The notes: generated by a model from the letters alone, not told the origin. DNA of 64,000 nt from Pocillopora verrucosa (GCF_036669915.1 NC_089319.1:18251075-18315074); one strand, 5' to 3'; shown: positions 45,841 to 56,476, counted from the stretch's first letter. A program made the numbers and translations.

Positions 45841-46297
45841 TTAGTGAAAAAGACAAACGCAATTTTTCTCATCAATCATCTTCCCAGACTGTAACAGCAA
45901 TTATGTGACTGGACTTGGTAAAGTCTAATGAGCTACAGCTAGCCCTCATTCCTATCTCTCTCAGGTAGCGGCCATCAGAATCAAACAGCTGAATTCTTTT
46001 ATTTTCATGGTCAGATACGGCAACAGTTCCTGTTTTCTTGTCAACAGCAATATCATAAGGTCCATTAAACTGTCCTGGTCCACTGCCATTTGAACCAAAA
46101 CTGAACTTCAACTGATACTGATGAGGTATGACTTGCACACTCCACGGACTACCATCCAGCGGCTGTCCATTCACTTCAATTTTCACTTCATACAATCCGA
46201 TATGAGGTGGTGAGTATTCTACTCTGTAACTACCATCTTCCTTGTCCTCAATCTCTAGATCAGCGGTTTCGAAGCTATCCCCTGTGGAAGTGCGAAT
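45841..46297 (-). pseudogene. TRIM-NHL fragment (filamin and first NHL blades) with internal deletion
   Basis: On the minus strand it reads IRTSTGDSFETADLEIEDKE, through VNGQPLDGSPWSVQVIPHQY, GSGPGQFNGPYDIAVDKKTG and RIQLFDSDGRYLREIG to SSHIIAVT. It then jumps, out of frame, to the last codons of the family (a remnant of EKNCVYLFH plus TAA at 45843-45841). The RING to coiled-coil part is missing and the open frame has no family start. It is followed on the minus strand by a full unit D flank. It is closest to copy 2 in wording. Confidence 0.85.
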
Positions 46298-46350
46298 GTA
46301 TGAAATAAATATCATAATGTATGAAATAATGTATGGTGTAATAGGTCATG

Positions 46351-46488
46351 AAAGTATTTACCACTAAGGAAGACTTTTTGTCAGAGACTGAACAATGTTT
46401 CCACAGACCGTATTTTGTTGCCGTGTCGAAGGATGGGGACGTTCTAGTCACTGATTATGAGAAAAATTATGTTTATCATTTTGATTAG
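46351..46488 (+). pseudogene. TRIM-NHL C-terminal fragment (last 45 codons)
   Basis: It reads KVFTTKEDFLSETEQCFHRP, then YFVAVSKDGDVLVTDYEKNY and VYHFD plus TAG, followed by a unit D flank on the plus strand. It lies only about 50 bp from the oppositely oriented fragment, so the two form the head-to-head centre of an inverted repeat. Confidence 0.85.
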
Positions 46489-47810
46489 ACCCCGTAACAG
46501 CATTATACTTGTTAAAGACAAGTCTTACAGCCTGAGCTCAGGACGTATTCATCGGGATAAAACACTTTTTTAATGAAGTAAATGGGAAGAGTGGACAGAA
46601 GAAAGTGAGCATTATAAATTTTTTTAATTTTTTGAAAAAAATAGAAATTTCACCAGGTGCTTATTACATAGGACTGCCATGGTGCAGGGTCAAAGTATGG
46701 CAGTAATTAAAAACTAAGAAAAGTACTTGAAAATTCTCTTTGAAATAGTTTTCTGGTAGTCTTCTCCCGTATAGATATGGGAAAATCATTCCAATAGTAG
46801 CATCTAATGATTGTTGGACAGAATCTCCTGAAATATTTTTATATAAACTTTTTAATTAGACCTGTTGTTTTGATATAGATTTTGAAGATTAGTCTTCCTT
46901 GTTTAAGGTATGATCGTAAGCATAATAATTTTTTAAACAAATTGAAAAGAAAGAATGCATGAGAGCTAGTTTACCTGTTAAAATTTTCAAATTTTTGACA
47001 AGGTAGAAATTACATCAGGTGCTTCACACATAGCTAGCATAGGTCTGCGAATTGTAGCATAGTGGACACATTTAATAAAAAATATATATATATGGATATA
47101 TATGTATAAATATATGTACCACCAAAATTAAACTATACAGAGCTTTGATTAAAAGTCGTAAAATATCACAAATGTACAAACTTTTTTCAACTTTTTAGCT
47201 GAATATTATGATTGTTCACTGGCTGAATAAAACAGCCTATTAAGCGTTTACTACTTTAAGTTTTCTCTCTTTACAGGCAGTTGTTTATTGTTCAAAATGA
47301 ATGTTTGGTGTTTAAAATTGAATTCACAAATGTGCGAGTGTAAATCGAGTACTTATACATTTTACAAATTTTCCCTGCGGGTTCAGTCTTGCACAGATAT
47401 ACTATGGTTTGACAAGACAATTCAGAATGTTTATTTGAACATCAAATGACGGAAGAATGAATGATGATGATCAGGTGATGACGGAGTATTACAAAAATTT
47501 GATTCTTTTCGCAATTATCTATTACATTGTTTTATTGGTTTCCCGATTAGCTCACGCAGTACTTGCCGACACAGGGGCAAGCACCTGCCGATTCCTCTCA
47601 CCTTCTGCCTTCTCTAGCGGTACTGCGCAGCCGGCCCAGCGAAACGGTGGAGAGCCGCCGCAGCAAGCAACAAAAAGAATTATACCAAGACCGAAATATG
47701 TCGACCAACGAACAAAAAGGTTATGTATTTCGCCATTCTTGTCCTTAGGGGAGAGTCAAGAGCGACTCAGCAGGGAGCAGGGCTTGTTGGTAAAGCCAGC
47801 ATTGACGGCA
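46489..47810 (+). repeat. Unit D copy 5 plus flanking block
   Basis: This is a 3'-flank sequence as after TRIM-NHL 1 and 2 (AAGTCTTACAGCCTGAGCTC, GCAGTAATTAAAAACT, GGAAAATCATTCCAATAGTA, GTGGACACATTT, ACCACCAAAATTAAAC). It ends in the CCGACACAGGGGCAAGCACC and GGTGGAGAGCCGCCGCAGC block. It is inverted relative to 44160-45835. The 171-codon frame at 47457 crosses this repeat and is not a recognisable protein. Confidence 0.7.
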
Positions 47811-47821
47811 AGAAATAAAAT

Positions 47822-47950
47822 ACGAAGTGGACCACTAGACCCTTGGACTGGACCACTAGACCCTTGGACCGGACCCTTGGACTATTTTTTGCACTATTTT
47901 TTTTACCATTTTTGGACCATTTTTTGGACCAACTTTTTTTTGGACTATTT
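47822..47950. repeat. GGACC/TTGGACT tandem and T-rich simple sequence
   Basis: Two tandem units of GGACCACTAGACCCTTGGAC are followed by shortened units (GGACCCTTGGACT) and a degenerate TTTTTGGACCA series. There is no coding meaning. Confidence 0.7.
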
Positions 47951-48320
47951 TATCGAGGGGGGCCATCATTAGTACTCAGGGAGGGGTGGAATGCAGTCTA
48001 TCACAGGGCGTGAAATTGCGCCTAATACAGGCGCCAATGCGACAAAATTTTTCACTTTGGCGACCAAATCCTGAAAATTAGTCGCCAAATTGGCGACTAG
48101 AATGCTTCATCATAACCTTACTTAGAGATATAGCGAATTAAAAAGATTTGCAACAGATAAATCCGCGGCAAACTTCCTCATTAAGTTTGTTTCCAAAACG
48201 TAGCACATACGTCTCGATCGATAACTAGACGCCATCTTGGATTTAGGATGTAGGTGAGCTTGAATGTTGTATATCCTCCATCCTTAAGTTCACTTTGTAG
48301 CAGGTTAAAGATCTTTTTCC

Positions 48321-50067
48321 TAACTTAATTTTGGAGGGTCTATCTAGAGCGCTGATAGCGTAAAAAAAGGTTTTGTTTGTCTTTGAAAATGGCGACCAAC
48401 TCTTTTTGAATTGGCTACCAGTTTGAAGAATTTAGGAGCCAAGTGGCAATCAGAAAAAAAATTCACGCCCTGTATCAGTACTTAGGGAGTGGTGAGAGGC
48501 AGACTTTTGTTACTTAGCGAGGCTGGAGGACGAACAATTAGTACGCAGAGAGGGGTGGGAGGTGGTTATAGAAGTAAATGCTACTGATTAAAGGAGTTTT
48601 TACTGGATCATGCAAATTTTTTGAGCAGTTTTTCTGACTGACTATTTTTTGTCAAAAGTTTTGAGCTGGGCTGTTCTTTTGTCATGCGAATGCGAAACGG
48701 CCATCTAAACACTGCACTTCAATTGTAAGTGGAAATATGGCCAATTCTCGTTTTTTGATCCTCCACTGTTGAGTCATGCGTGTACCTTTAAGTTGACTTG
48801 TTCCGATGCTAAATGACACTCACCGCTTATCACGAATCCTCTTTCAGTTGCTTCACGTTTCCCTTTGTGTGGACAGTATATCATTACTAAATTTATTTAT
48901 CATCCTCTTGTCATTGATTAATGTTTTGTACCAGGGCTGGTACTTGCAAACAAAAGAAAACCTCGTTTTTAACATCATGCATGGCAAATTTTGGTTTGAC
49001 GGCGACTTCTTTGTTCTTTGTTCTTTGTTCGCCAGCGAGGAGCTCCGCCAGTACCAGTCGCTTTCATAAACTAATTTTTTCTCTTCTTGACAGAATGGTG
49101 CTTTCTTTCTTCTTTGGGCCTGTTTCTTTTTTTTTTCTCTTTTTTTACCACGGACTTTCTTTCGCTTTCGATTTTTTCAAATGAGCAAATAGATTCCACG
49201 AGTGAATTTTGTAAAGTGCGCGATGTAAACAAAATATGGAATAAACATGAAAATCTAGCCCAAACATGAACAGTTGCCGCGCGGGATTCGCCCAGGTGCG
49301 CGAGCGAGATTATGACACCTTCCTGATTTATTAACTTTTATTTGAAAATACGTTTTTCTAAATAACTCGGGTGCTTTTAAAGATTTCTGGAAATAATTTT
49401 GTGGAAACGTTAGGTTGAATGTTTGAATTCAATTTAGTCAAATAAAAGAAAAATCGATTTTTTTTCCGCCTCTGAAGGTGGGAAGTTTGCCCTAAAAACA
49501 AACCTGTTATTTGAAAAATTATCCAGCGCTGAAACTGTGCTGTTTTAATCATCAATGTGCGTAGTAGAATGCGTGATATGACACTTAAACGTTTGTTTAT
49601 GTATCAAAAAGGGGAAACCTGTGTATCTGAAAAGACATAAGATTGCTTTGTACGATTGTACAAACAAAGATTTTTTATACTAAAGGTATAAACGCTAAAA
49701 TTGCAATAGCGCATATGAAAACATACGGCTAAGGACCGAAAATTCCGTGATCCCGTCTGATAAGGTCAACGACAAAAGGAAGATATACAAATTTAGTAAT
49801 TATATACTATATACACAGAGCAAACGATGATGCACAAGTCTACTCAAAAGCCACACGTATAACTCAACAGTGGAGGATCGTAGACGTGATATTTTCAAGA
49901 ACAATTTAAGTCCAGTATTTAGGTGGCACTTTTGCATACGCATGACATAAAAAAGGAAGAAACGCTGCGGCCCAGCGCAAGAATTTTGGCACACAAAAAG
50001 TCAGTGGAAAAGCCGATTAAAATAATTTGTATGATCGAGTAACAATGAAACAATACGGGAGGTATTA
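48321..50067 (+). repeat. Segmental duplication, copy 2
   Basis: This is a near-identical partner of 34871-36615. In copy 1 the sequence continues GGTATTAAA into AAAACATATCATCC and the TRIM leader. Here the same two halves are separated by about 3.58 kb (50068-53645), which fixes the limits of the insertion. It includes the second long-inverted-repeat element (about 48604-50040) and a small TTTGTTC expansion at about 49012-49030. Confidence 0.85.
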
Positions 50068-50069
50068 AA

Positions 50070-50228
50070 TATATGTTATTTGCCGGCTGGGAGGTCCGTA
50101 TGGTGAAAAACTGTGACCGAGGTCTTGAAAATACTGCCCGAGGCCGTAGGCCGAGGGCAGCATTTTCAAGACCGAGGTCACAGTTTTTTACCATACGGAC
50201 TGACCCTTAGCCGGTAAATAACATATTT
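50070..50228. repeat. Hairpin of about 70-bp imperfect arms
   Basis: Left-arm words TATGTTATTTGCCGGCT, GTCCGTATGGTGAAAAACTG and TCTTGAAAATACTGCCC are mirrored on the right by GGGCAGCATTTTCAAGA, CAGTTTTTTACCATACGGAC and AGCCGGTAAATAACATA. The centre is CGAGGCCGTAGGCCGAGG. It forms the left end of the composite insertion. Confidence 0.85.
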
Positions 50229-50467
50229 ATTGTTTTTAAACTTGACGAAATTCTTTCCGAAAGAACCCGAATGACTTATGGCCGTAAATACGGCAAGATC
50301 TTCCATAAACTGAACAATTTTTGAGTGAGTAAATGGTAGTTAAAATAGAGGTGATGCAAATTTAAGAGAGATGCCTCAGCGAAACATTTTCATTTCCGTA
50401 ACGATAAAGGTGATTTAAAAGGCTTCCAAACAAACTTTGAAACATTAAAGTTCACACGGCAACCAGG

Positions 50468-52589
50468 TGGACAATCAGACATAGCAAACAGAGAGAGAAA
50501 CATGACAGAAAACTCCGTCACTTGCTCAGTAAGAGGTCTCCTGTTAATTCAGGCTCATCTCTGAAAGATAAATGGGTCATGAACCTTTCCTCCAAGGAAT
50601 TATCCGCGCTGGAACGGAGTGGTTTAGAGAAGGGTCTAAAGTTTGCTATTGCTCCTCGCAAAATACCGACCGCCGAAATTGTCGCCGCTGTTGAGGTTGA
50701 TCTCTCAACTCGACGACGATCGTAGGCATTTGGTAAGAGCAGAAGTAAGTAGCGTACTCAGGCGTGCTAAACCTCCTCCCAAAAACATTCAAAAGGATGT
50801 TTTCAATGCGCTTATAACTCTCAAAAAGGATCCGGACAGGCTCGTATTATCTGCTGACAAGGGTAATTGTGTTGTGGTTATGGACAAACAGCAATATCAC
50901 GACAAAGCTTTGTCTCTGCTCAATGACAAGAGTACGTATGCTGTCTTAAACTCTGATCCAACCAGTAAAACTCAAAGAAAGTTAAACAAAATGTTGCTTG
51001 ATTTGAAAAAAGCTGGCAGAATTAGTGACTCTGCGTACAAAATGTTATACAGTAGTGACGGCTTATGTCCACGTTTTTATGGCTTACCTAAAATTCATAA
51101 ACCGGGAATTCCTTTGAGACCCATTGTCTCTTTTGTTAATTCTCCGACTTATGCAATTTCTGGTTATCTTGCGAGAATTTTGTCGCCTGTTGTTGGGAAT
51201 ACTGATTACACTGTCAAAAATTCCTGCGAATTTACGGATTTCATAAGAGATAAAACTCTTGACGCTTGTGAAGAATTAGTATCTTTCGACGTTGTTTCGC
51301 TCTTCACTAAAATCCCAGTTGATCTTGCCGTTAAGGTTGCGGAGGAAAGACTCAGAGAAGATGCTTCCCTAGGACAAAGAACTTCTTTGCCTGTGGAGGA
51401 TATTATTCATCTGCTGTCTTTTTGCCTCAAAACCACGCAATTTACATATAACGGCACATACTATCAACAAGTTTTTGGTACAGCTATGGGTTCGCCTGTT
51501 TCTGCTGTCATTGCTAACATGGTAATGGAAGACGTGGAACAAAGGGCCTTGGCCACTTCACCGGTTAAACCCTTTTTCTGGAAACGATATGTCGATGATG
51601 TTATTTCTGCGGTATCCGGAAATGAAGCGGAGCGCCTCTTGTCGCATTTGAATTCAGTAGAGCCGTCGATCCAATTCACCCTTGAACGTGAAAAGGATAG
51701 ACATTTGCCCTTTCTTGATTTAAATGTGTCCAGAGGGGTTCAGGGTAATTTAGAGACAAGTGTCTATCGTAAACCCACCCACACCGACAAATACCTCGCT
51801 TTCGATTCTCACCATCCTATTTGCCATAAAAAGTCTGTAGCCAAAACTTTACTTAGGAGGGCTGATTGTCTACCATCATCACTCGATTCGAAGGCTGAGG
51901 AGAGGAAATATGTTTCCAGTGTCCTAAAGGCAAATGGCTATACAAAAACTTTTCTCCGTAACTGCCAAAAACCAGTTACAAATAGTAACGCTCTTGATGA
52001 AAGGGAACCAGCGACTGGTTTTGCTGTTATTCCTTACATACAGGGTGTTACTGAACCCATCAAGAGAATTTTGAATAGCCACAACGTTAAAGTTGCTCAA
52101 AAACCTTTTCAGACTTTGGGGCATATTTTCGCCAAGCCTAAGGATCCTGTCACGAAAGAACAACGAACCGACGCCATTTATTCTATTCCTTGCAATGACT
52201 GTGATAACGAATACATCGGACAGACCAAACGCCAGTTTGGTACACGGTTAAAAGAGCACCAAAAAGCGGTTTTTCTTTGCAAAAAGGAAAATTCAGCTTT
52301 ATCGGAGCATACTTGCCTAACCAACCATACAATTGGGTGGGATAATTCTAAAATTATCACTACTAATCGGCGTTACCACCAGCGCCTTTGTTTGGAGGCT
52401 TGGCACATTAACTCCGCCCACGCTCCTTTAAATCGTGACGATGGCGGTCTGCTTCCTGACGCCTATTTACACCTCGTCAGAAAAAAAAGGCCGCTAATTA
52501 GTGATCATATAAAAGGACCTCTTGTTGCAGCGTTTAGATTACCCCTGATGAAGGCACTAGACAGGAGTGTCGAAACGTTGGGTCTATGA
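50468..52589 (+). pseudogene. Penelope-like RT with C-terminal GIY-YIG endonuclease, frameshifted near the N-terminus
   Basis: The N-terminal part (RHSKQREKHDRKLRHLLSKR through VMNLSSKELSALERSGLEKG) is in one frame and stops at 50723. The rest continues in another frame (open from 50643), with the shift needed around 50697-50712 (VEVDLS to QLDDDRRHL). Downstream features are VLSADKGNCVVVMD, GLPKIHKPGIPLRPI, RT motif A SFDVVSLFTKIP, motif B GTAMGSPVSAVIANM, and catalytic YVDD at residues 316-319 of the long frame. The GIY-YIG region follows: IPCNDCDNEYIGQTKRQFGT, RLKEHQ, and HTCLTNH (Cys/His pairs as in the CCHH linker of these nucleases). All RT and nuclease signatures survive. The missing start and the frameshift argue against autonomous function, unless the frameshift is an assembly error. 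Confidence 0.85.
52545..52584 (+). ncRNA. Hammerhead-ribozyme-like core at the 3' end of the Penelope-like ORF
   Basis: CTGATGA (52545-52551), a 6-bp helix GGCACT/AGTGTC around AGACAGG, then GAAAC and GGTC reproduce the order of the hammerhead core. Hammerheads are known in Penelope-like elements. Stem III would be about two pairs, and stem I does not form convincingly with the adjacent bases, so this may be a decayed or coding-constrained remnant. Confidence 0.35.
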
Positions 52590-53893
52590 ATTGTAACTTC
52601 TTCGGTTACATTCATTAAATCTGCAAACCAGTGTAGCTTCAAACTATGTTTGAAACATTATTTTTACAAGTATCTGTCACAATCTGACACCTGTCAATTA
52701 GAGAGCGTGCAAGAAAAAAAAAAAAGTAGGAACATTTGAAAACCAACAGAACTAGTTTGGCAAGGACTGTCACGACAATGTTTTCTTAAAAATCAGTTAA
52801 TGATCTAACGGAAAGTATTATTTACTCTCATCGACCATTCATTCATGTACGAAGATTTAACTCTGTTCATTAAGTAAACGGCGAGGAAAGTAATTGTGAG
52901 TAAATTCAATTTTTTATTTTGAAGTTGTGGGAGTTTGCTCGTTTGTTTGCTGTAATGGCGTGTTTAACTCTGATCTTTCCTTCACAAAAACTAAATTCGA
53001 ACGGCACACTCCAACGAGACACAAGGGAATTTAATGCAGCCTTTTCTCAATTCCTTCAATTTCTGTTGTGCAATTTAAGGTACAAATGTCCAAATTGAAT
53101 GGAATTGGAAAGACTCACCAGGAGCGTATATTTGTTGTAGAACTTAAATTAAAACTTCGCTCGCTTTTTTTTTACTATGAACAAATTGCTCGAGAAAATT
53201 CAGATATTAAATGAATGAAAGTTCCATCTTTCAGTTTAACTGTAACCAAATACCTCTAGTTTCAACTTTCTGGGTACTTTTTGTGAACGATTAAAATTAA
53301 TTGCAGACGGTTTTTAGGCCGCTTGTCAACCAACGTAATGACACTGTTGTTTATACAAATTCATTCTGAAACCAATATTTTTCTGTCAACCAAAGTGATT
53401 TGATAGAGAGAAAAGGGAGGATTCATAAGTTATTTATCGGCTTGAGGTAGTGACCGACATGTTTGCTTAAAAATACTGCCCAGCCGGAAAACGAGGTATA
53501 TTTATGAAAAATGACAACGAAAGTTGGGATGTACTCGGCGACTCACGAATGCGTTACCGTGGCCCGTGGGCAGAGATAGGAAAATACTGACCGGGTAAAG
53601 AACCAATCAGATTGCAAGATTCGTTACCGTGCCCTCTAAAAAAACAATAAAAAAACATATCATCCTATCAATTTTATCGATATATTTAGAGCAAGCCGCA
53701 AGAAAATATCCATCACTCAGTGGTCTGATTATTCATAACTGTCACAGATATATTTACATACATGCACAGACACGTTGAGTGGAACGCTTGGGCTGCCTCG
53801 AGAAAGCGCTTCGGTTAAGCACACCTTCCTCGAGAAGCTGTCAGACAATGATCTTTTGTTAATACGGGTACCAGTCGAAGAGCCAGTTTATCC

Positions 53894-56062
53894 ATGGATG
53901 TTCAACAACTGTTTAAAAGCCTCAGGAAAGAAGCTGAATGTCCTCTGTGCTTAGAGACAGTCAAAGATCCCAAGACTCTGCCATGTTTACACTCATTCTG
54001 TTTGGTATGCCTCGACAAACACGCTAACTACGCAAGAAGACAGCTTCAGACAGCAATCAAATGTCCAGTTTGTCAGGCTAGCTTTCAAATCCCTCAAGAA
54101 GACACATTTGGCGGCCTACCCGCGTCTTTTCATCTCAACCGATTGGTGGATCTCCTCGCTCTAACGGATGGTGGTTCAGAGTCCCAACAATGTGGCAGTT
54201 GCGAAGAAAACAACATTGCGACTCACTATTGTTTTGAGTGCCAGAGCTTTCTCTGTACAACTTGTTATAAAGCTCATCAACGCTTCAAGGCCACAAGAGG
54301 TCACAAAAATATCTCTGTCGACAATTTGCAAGCAGACGATGTCGAAAAGTTGATTCGTAGACCAGTCATGTGTTCAGAGCAATATCATCAAGATCAACCA
54401 CTGGAGTATTATTGCAAAGATTGTAACGTTTGCTCCTGCATAAAGTGCAGTGTTGTAAGTCATAATCACCACACTATGGTTGATATGCAGAAAGCTGCAG
54501 ATGAACAAAAGATGCAAATAGACGAGGCTTTGAAGAAAGTGAAAGCGGAAGTTGTTATTTTTGAAAATGAAATGAAGAACCAAACTGAATTAATGAACAA
54601 AAACAAAACACAAATATCGGCTGCCAGAGAGAAGATGAACGAGACTGTGGACGATTGTATTCGCTTATTAACGGAGCATAAGGCGTCAATGAATGCCAAA
54701 TTCGATGAAATTAATCAAGCCCATCAAAAAGCTCACGCAACACATCTGGAAAACTTCCAGCTCGCTGTCGCGCAGTTGAAAAGTTCTTTGGAACAAGGGG
54801 AGAATATCTTGGAGAGGAATATCAATGCTGAAATTCTGCAAACGAAGCCAGTGATTATTGGACGCTGCGAGGACCTTTTAAATGCGAAAAAACCCGAAAT
54901 ATACAAACCACCCCGTGTTCATTACGCAGTAGAGCAGAAATTGGATATTTCAAATCGAGTTGTTGTGAGCCATACGGATCCCTCATCGACACTTGTCGAA
55001 CTCTGGCAGGAGAAGGTAGAAGAACAGAATGAGACATATTTTACTATTATCACAAGGGATTCAGAGGAAAGACCGTGCTATAATGAGGATGATTACATAA
55101 AATGTGACATTCGCACTTTAACAGGGGATAGCTTCGAAACCGTACATCTAAAGATTGAGGACAACGAAGATGGTAGCTACATAGTAGAATACACACCACC
55201 TCATACCGGATTGTATGAAGTGAAAGTTGAAGTCAATGGACAGCCGCTGAATGGTAGTCCGTGGAGTGTGCAAGTCATACCTCATCAGTATCAGTTGAAG
55301 TTCAGTTTTGGTTCAAATGGCAGTGGACCAGGACAGTTTGATGGACCTTATGATATTGCTGTTGATAAGGAAACAGGAATTGTTGCCGTATCTGACTATG
55401 GAAATAAAATAATTCAGCTGTTTGGCACTAATGGCAAATACCTGAGAGAGATAGGACTGAGGGCTAGCTGTTGCTCATTAGACTTTACCAAGTCCGGTCA
55501 AATAATTGCCGTTACTCCTGGTGATGTTCACAAAATTTCTTTGTTTTCTAAGGAGGGTCAGTTTGTCAAGCACATCGACAATGAGCACTTGAAGTTTCCT
55601 TTTCATATATCGACTGATGATGAAGAGTTTCAAACGATTTGTGATCTAGGGAATAATGAAGTCATAGTCATCGCTCCTGACAGTACAGAGCCATTTACAC
55701 GTATCACTGCTTCAGAGCATGATCGATCAGTAATGTGCGCCATTTGGCACGAAGAAACACACCGTTACTTTGTCTCTGATTCCAAAGCTGACCTTGTCAA
55801 GGTTTTTGATGAGGAAGGAAATTTTATGTATGAAATTGGGCATGGAAGGTTACTGAATCCTTTTGGACTTGCTATTGACAAATTTAACAATTTGATTGTC
55901 TGTGATGCTGGGAACCAGAGACTCAAAGTATTTACTACAGAAGGAGACTTTCTCTCAGAGACTGTACAATGTTTCCACACACCGCGGTTTATTGCCGTGT
56001 CTAAAAAAGGGGAAGTTCTGGTCACTGACTATGAGAAAAACTGTATTTTTCTATTTCAATAG
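53894..56062 (+). CDS. TRIM-NHL protein 4, 722 aa
   Basis: Intronless; ATG in TCCATGG with a single-copy leader at 53670-53893. All RING, B-box 1 and B-box 2 ligands are at the same positions as in copies 1 and 2. The RING loop is like copy 1 (HANYARRQLQTA), and the B-box region (RFKATRGHKNISVDNLQA) is like copy 2. The filamin linker reads STLVELWQEKVEEQNETYFT. The NHL blades are the most divergent of the three (CDLGNNEVIVIAPDSTEPFT, HEETHRYFVSDSKADLVKVF, GHGRLLNPFGLAIDKFNN). Predicted role as for the paralogues: a RING E3 with a C-terminal recognition propeller. The composite insertion ends about 250 bp upstream, so its promoter may have been separated from ancestral upstream sequence. Confidence 0.9.
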   Translation: MDVQQLFKSLRKEAECPLCLETVKDPKTLPCLHSFCLVCLDKHANYARRQLQTAIKCPVCQASFQIPQEDTFGGLPASFHLNRLVDLLALTDGGSESQQCGSCEENNIATHYCFECQSFLCTTCYKAHQRFKATRGHKNISVDNLQADDVEKLIRRPVMCSEQYHQDQPLEYYCKDCNVCSCIKCSVVSHNHHTMVDMQKAADEQKMQIDEALKKVKAEVVIFENEMKNQTELMNKNKTQISAAREKMNETVDDCIRLLTEHKASMNAKFDEINQAHQKAHATHLENFQLAVAQLKSSLEQGENILERNINAEILQTKPVIIGRCEDLLNAKKPEIYKPPRVHYAVEQKLDISNRVVVSHTDPSSTLVELWQEKVEEQNETYFTIITRDSEERPCYNEDDYIKCDIRTLTGDSFETVHLKIEDNEDGSYIVEYTPPHTGLYEVKVEVNGQPLNGSPWSVQVIPHQYQLKFSFGSNGSGPGQFDGPYDIAVDKETGIVAVSDYGNKIIQLFGTNGKYLREIGLRASCCSLDFTKSGQIIAVTPGDVHKISLFSKEGQFVKHIDNEHLKFPFHISTDDEEFQTICDLGNNEVIVIAPDSTEPFTRITASEHDRSVMCAIWHEETHRYFVSDSKADLVKVFDEEGNFMYEIGHGRLLNPFGLAIDKFNNLIVCDAGNQRLKVFTTEGDFLSETVQCFHTPRFIAVSKKGEVLVTDYEKNCIFLFQ

Positions 56063-56476
56063 ATCAGTAATATGGCGATGAAAGTGTTGAATACATTTCG
56101 TACAGCACGAGTTTAGGGCACAATCATGAGCAAAACAACTTTTTCTTACAAAGTAACAAGCGAGAAAGTACAGAAGACAGTAAGCATGACTGACTTTTAA
56201 AAATGTTTTGACAAGGTAGAGTTGCATACCTAGGACTCCCAACGGTAGCGCAGTGGACACATTTCATAAATAAAAAAAAATTCTAAAGCTTAATTATATA
56301 GAGCTTCCGAAGAAAGTCGTAAAATATCGTAAATGTACAAACTTACCTATTTTTTTGATGCTTATTCTTTCTTTCCATTTTTTTTTTATCGTCTGATAAA
56401 TATAATAAATAAAACATAGCTTAATGATTTTAGATATGTGAAATTCAAATATTTTCTTTGCGGTGAAGAGAAGAAT

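Larger units (their letters stand above)
50448..52648 (+). mobile_element. Penelope-like retroelement, 5'-truncated, with 12-bp flanking repeat
   Basis: The 2,201-bp insert is flanked by TTTGAAACATTA at 50436-50447 and 52649-52660. The related element at 29646-30690 has a single, slightly diverged copy of that word, which shows the empty site. It encodes a reverse transcriptase with a C-terminal GIY-YIG nuclease on the plus strand, the hallmark of endonuclease-bearing Penelope-like elements. The 5' end lacks the ORF start, and there is no long terminal repeat. Confidence 0.85.
50068..53645. mobile_element. Composite insertion into segmental duplication copy 2
   Basis: Its limits are defined by the uninterrupted copy 1: the left flank ends GGTATTAAA and the right flank resumes at AAAACATATCATCC. 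It consists of a terminal hairpin (50070-50228), a left body (50285-50447), a nested Penelope-like element (50448-52648) and a right body to 53640 ending in ACCGTGCCCTC. The left and right bodies together match the element at 29646-30690 in inverted orientation. Confidence 0.75.

Noticed and set aside
47457-47972. 171-codon plus-strand open frame
   Set aside because: It runs across unit D and the GGACC tandem, so the length reflects repeats, not a protein.
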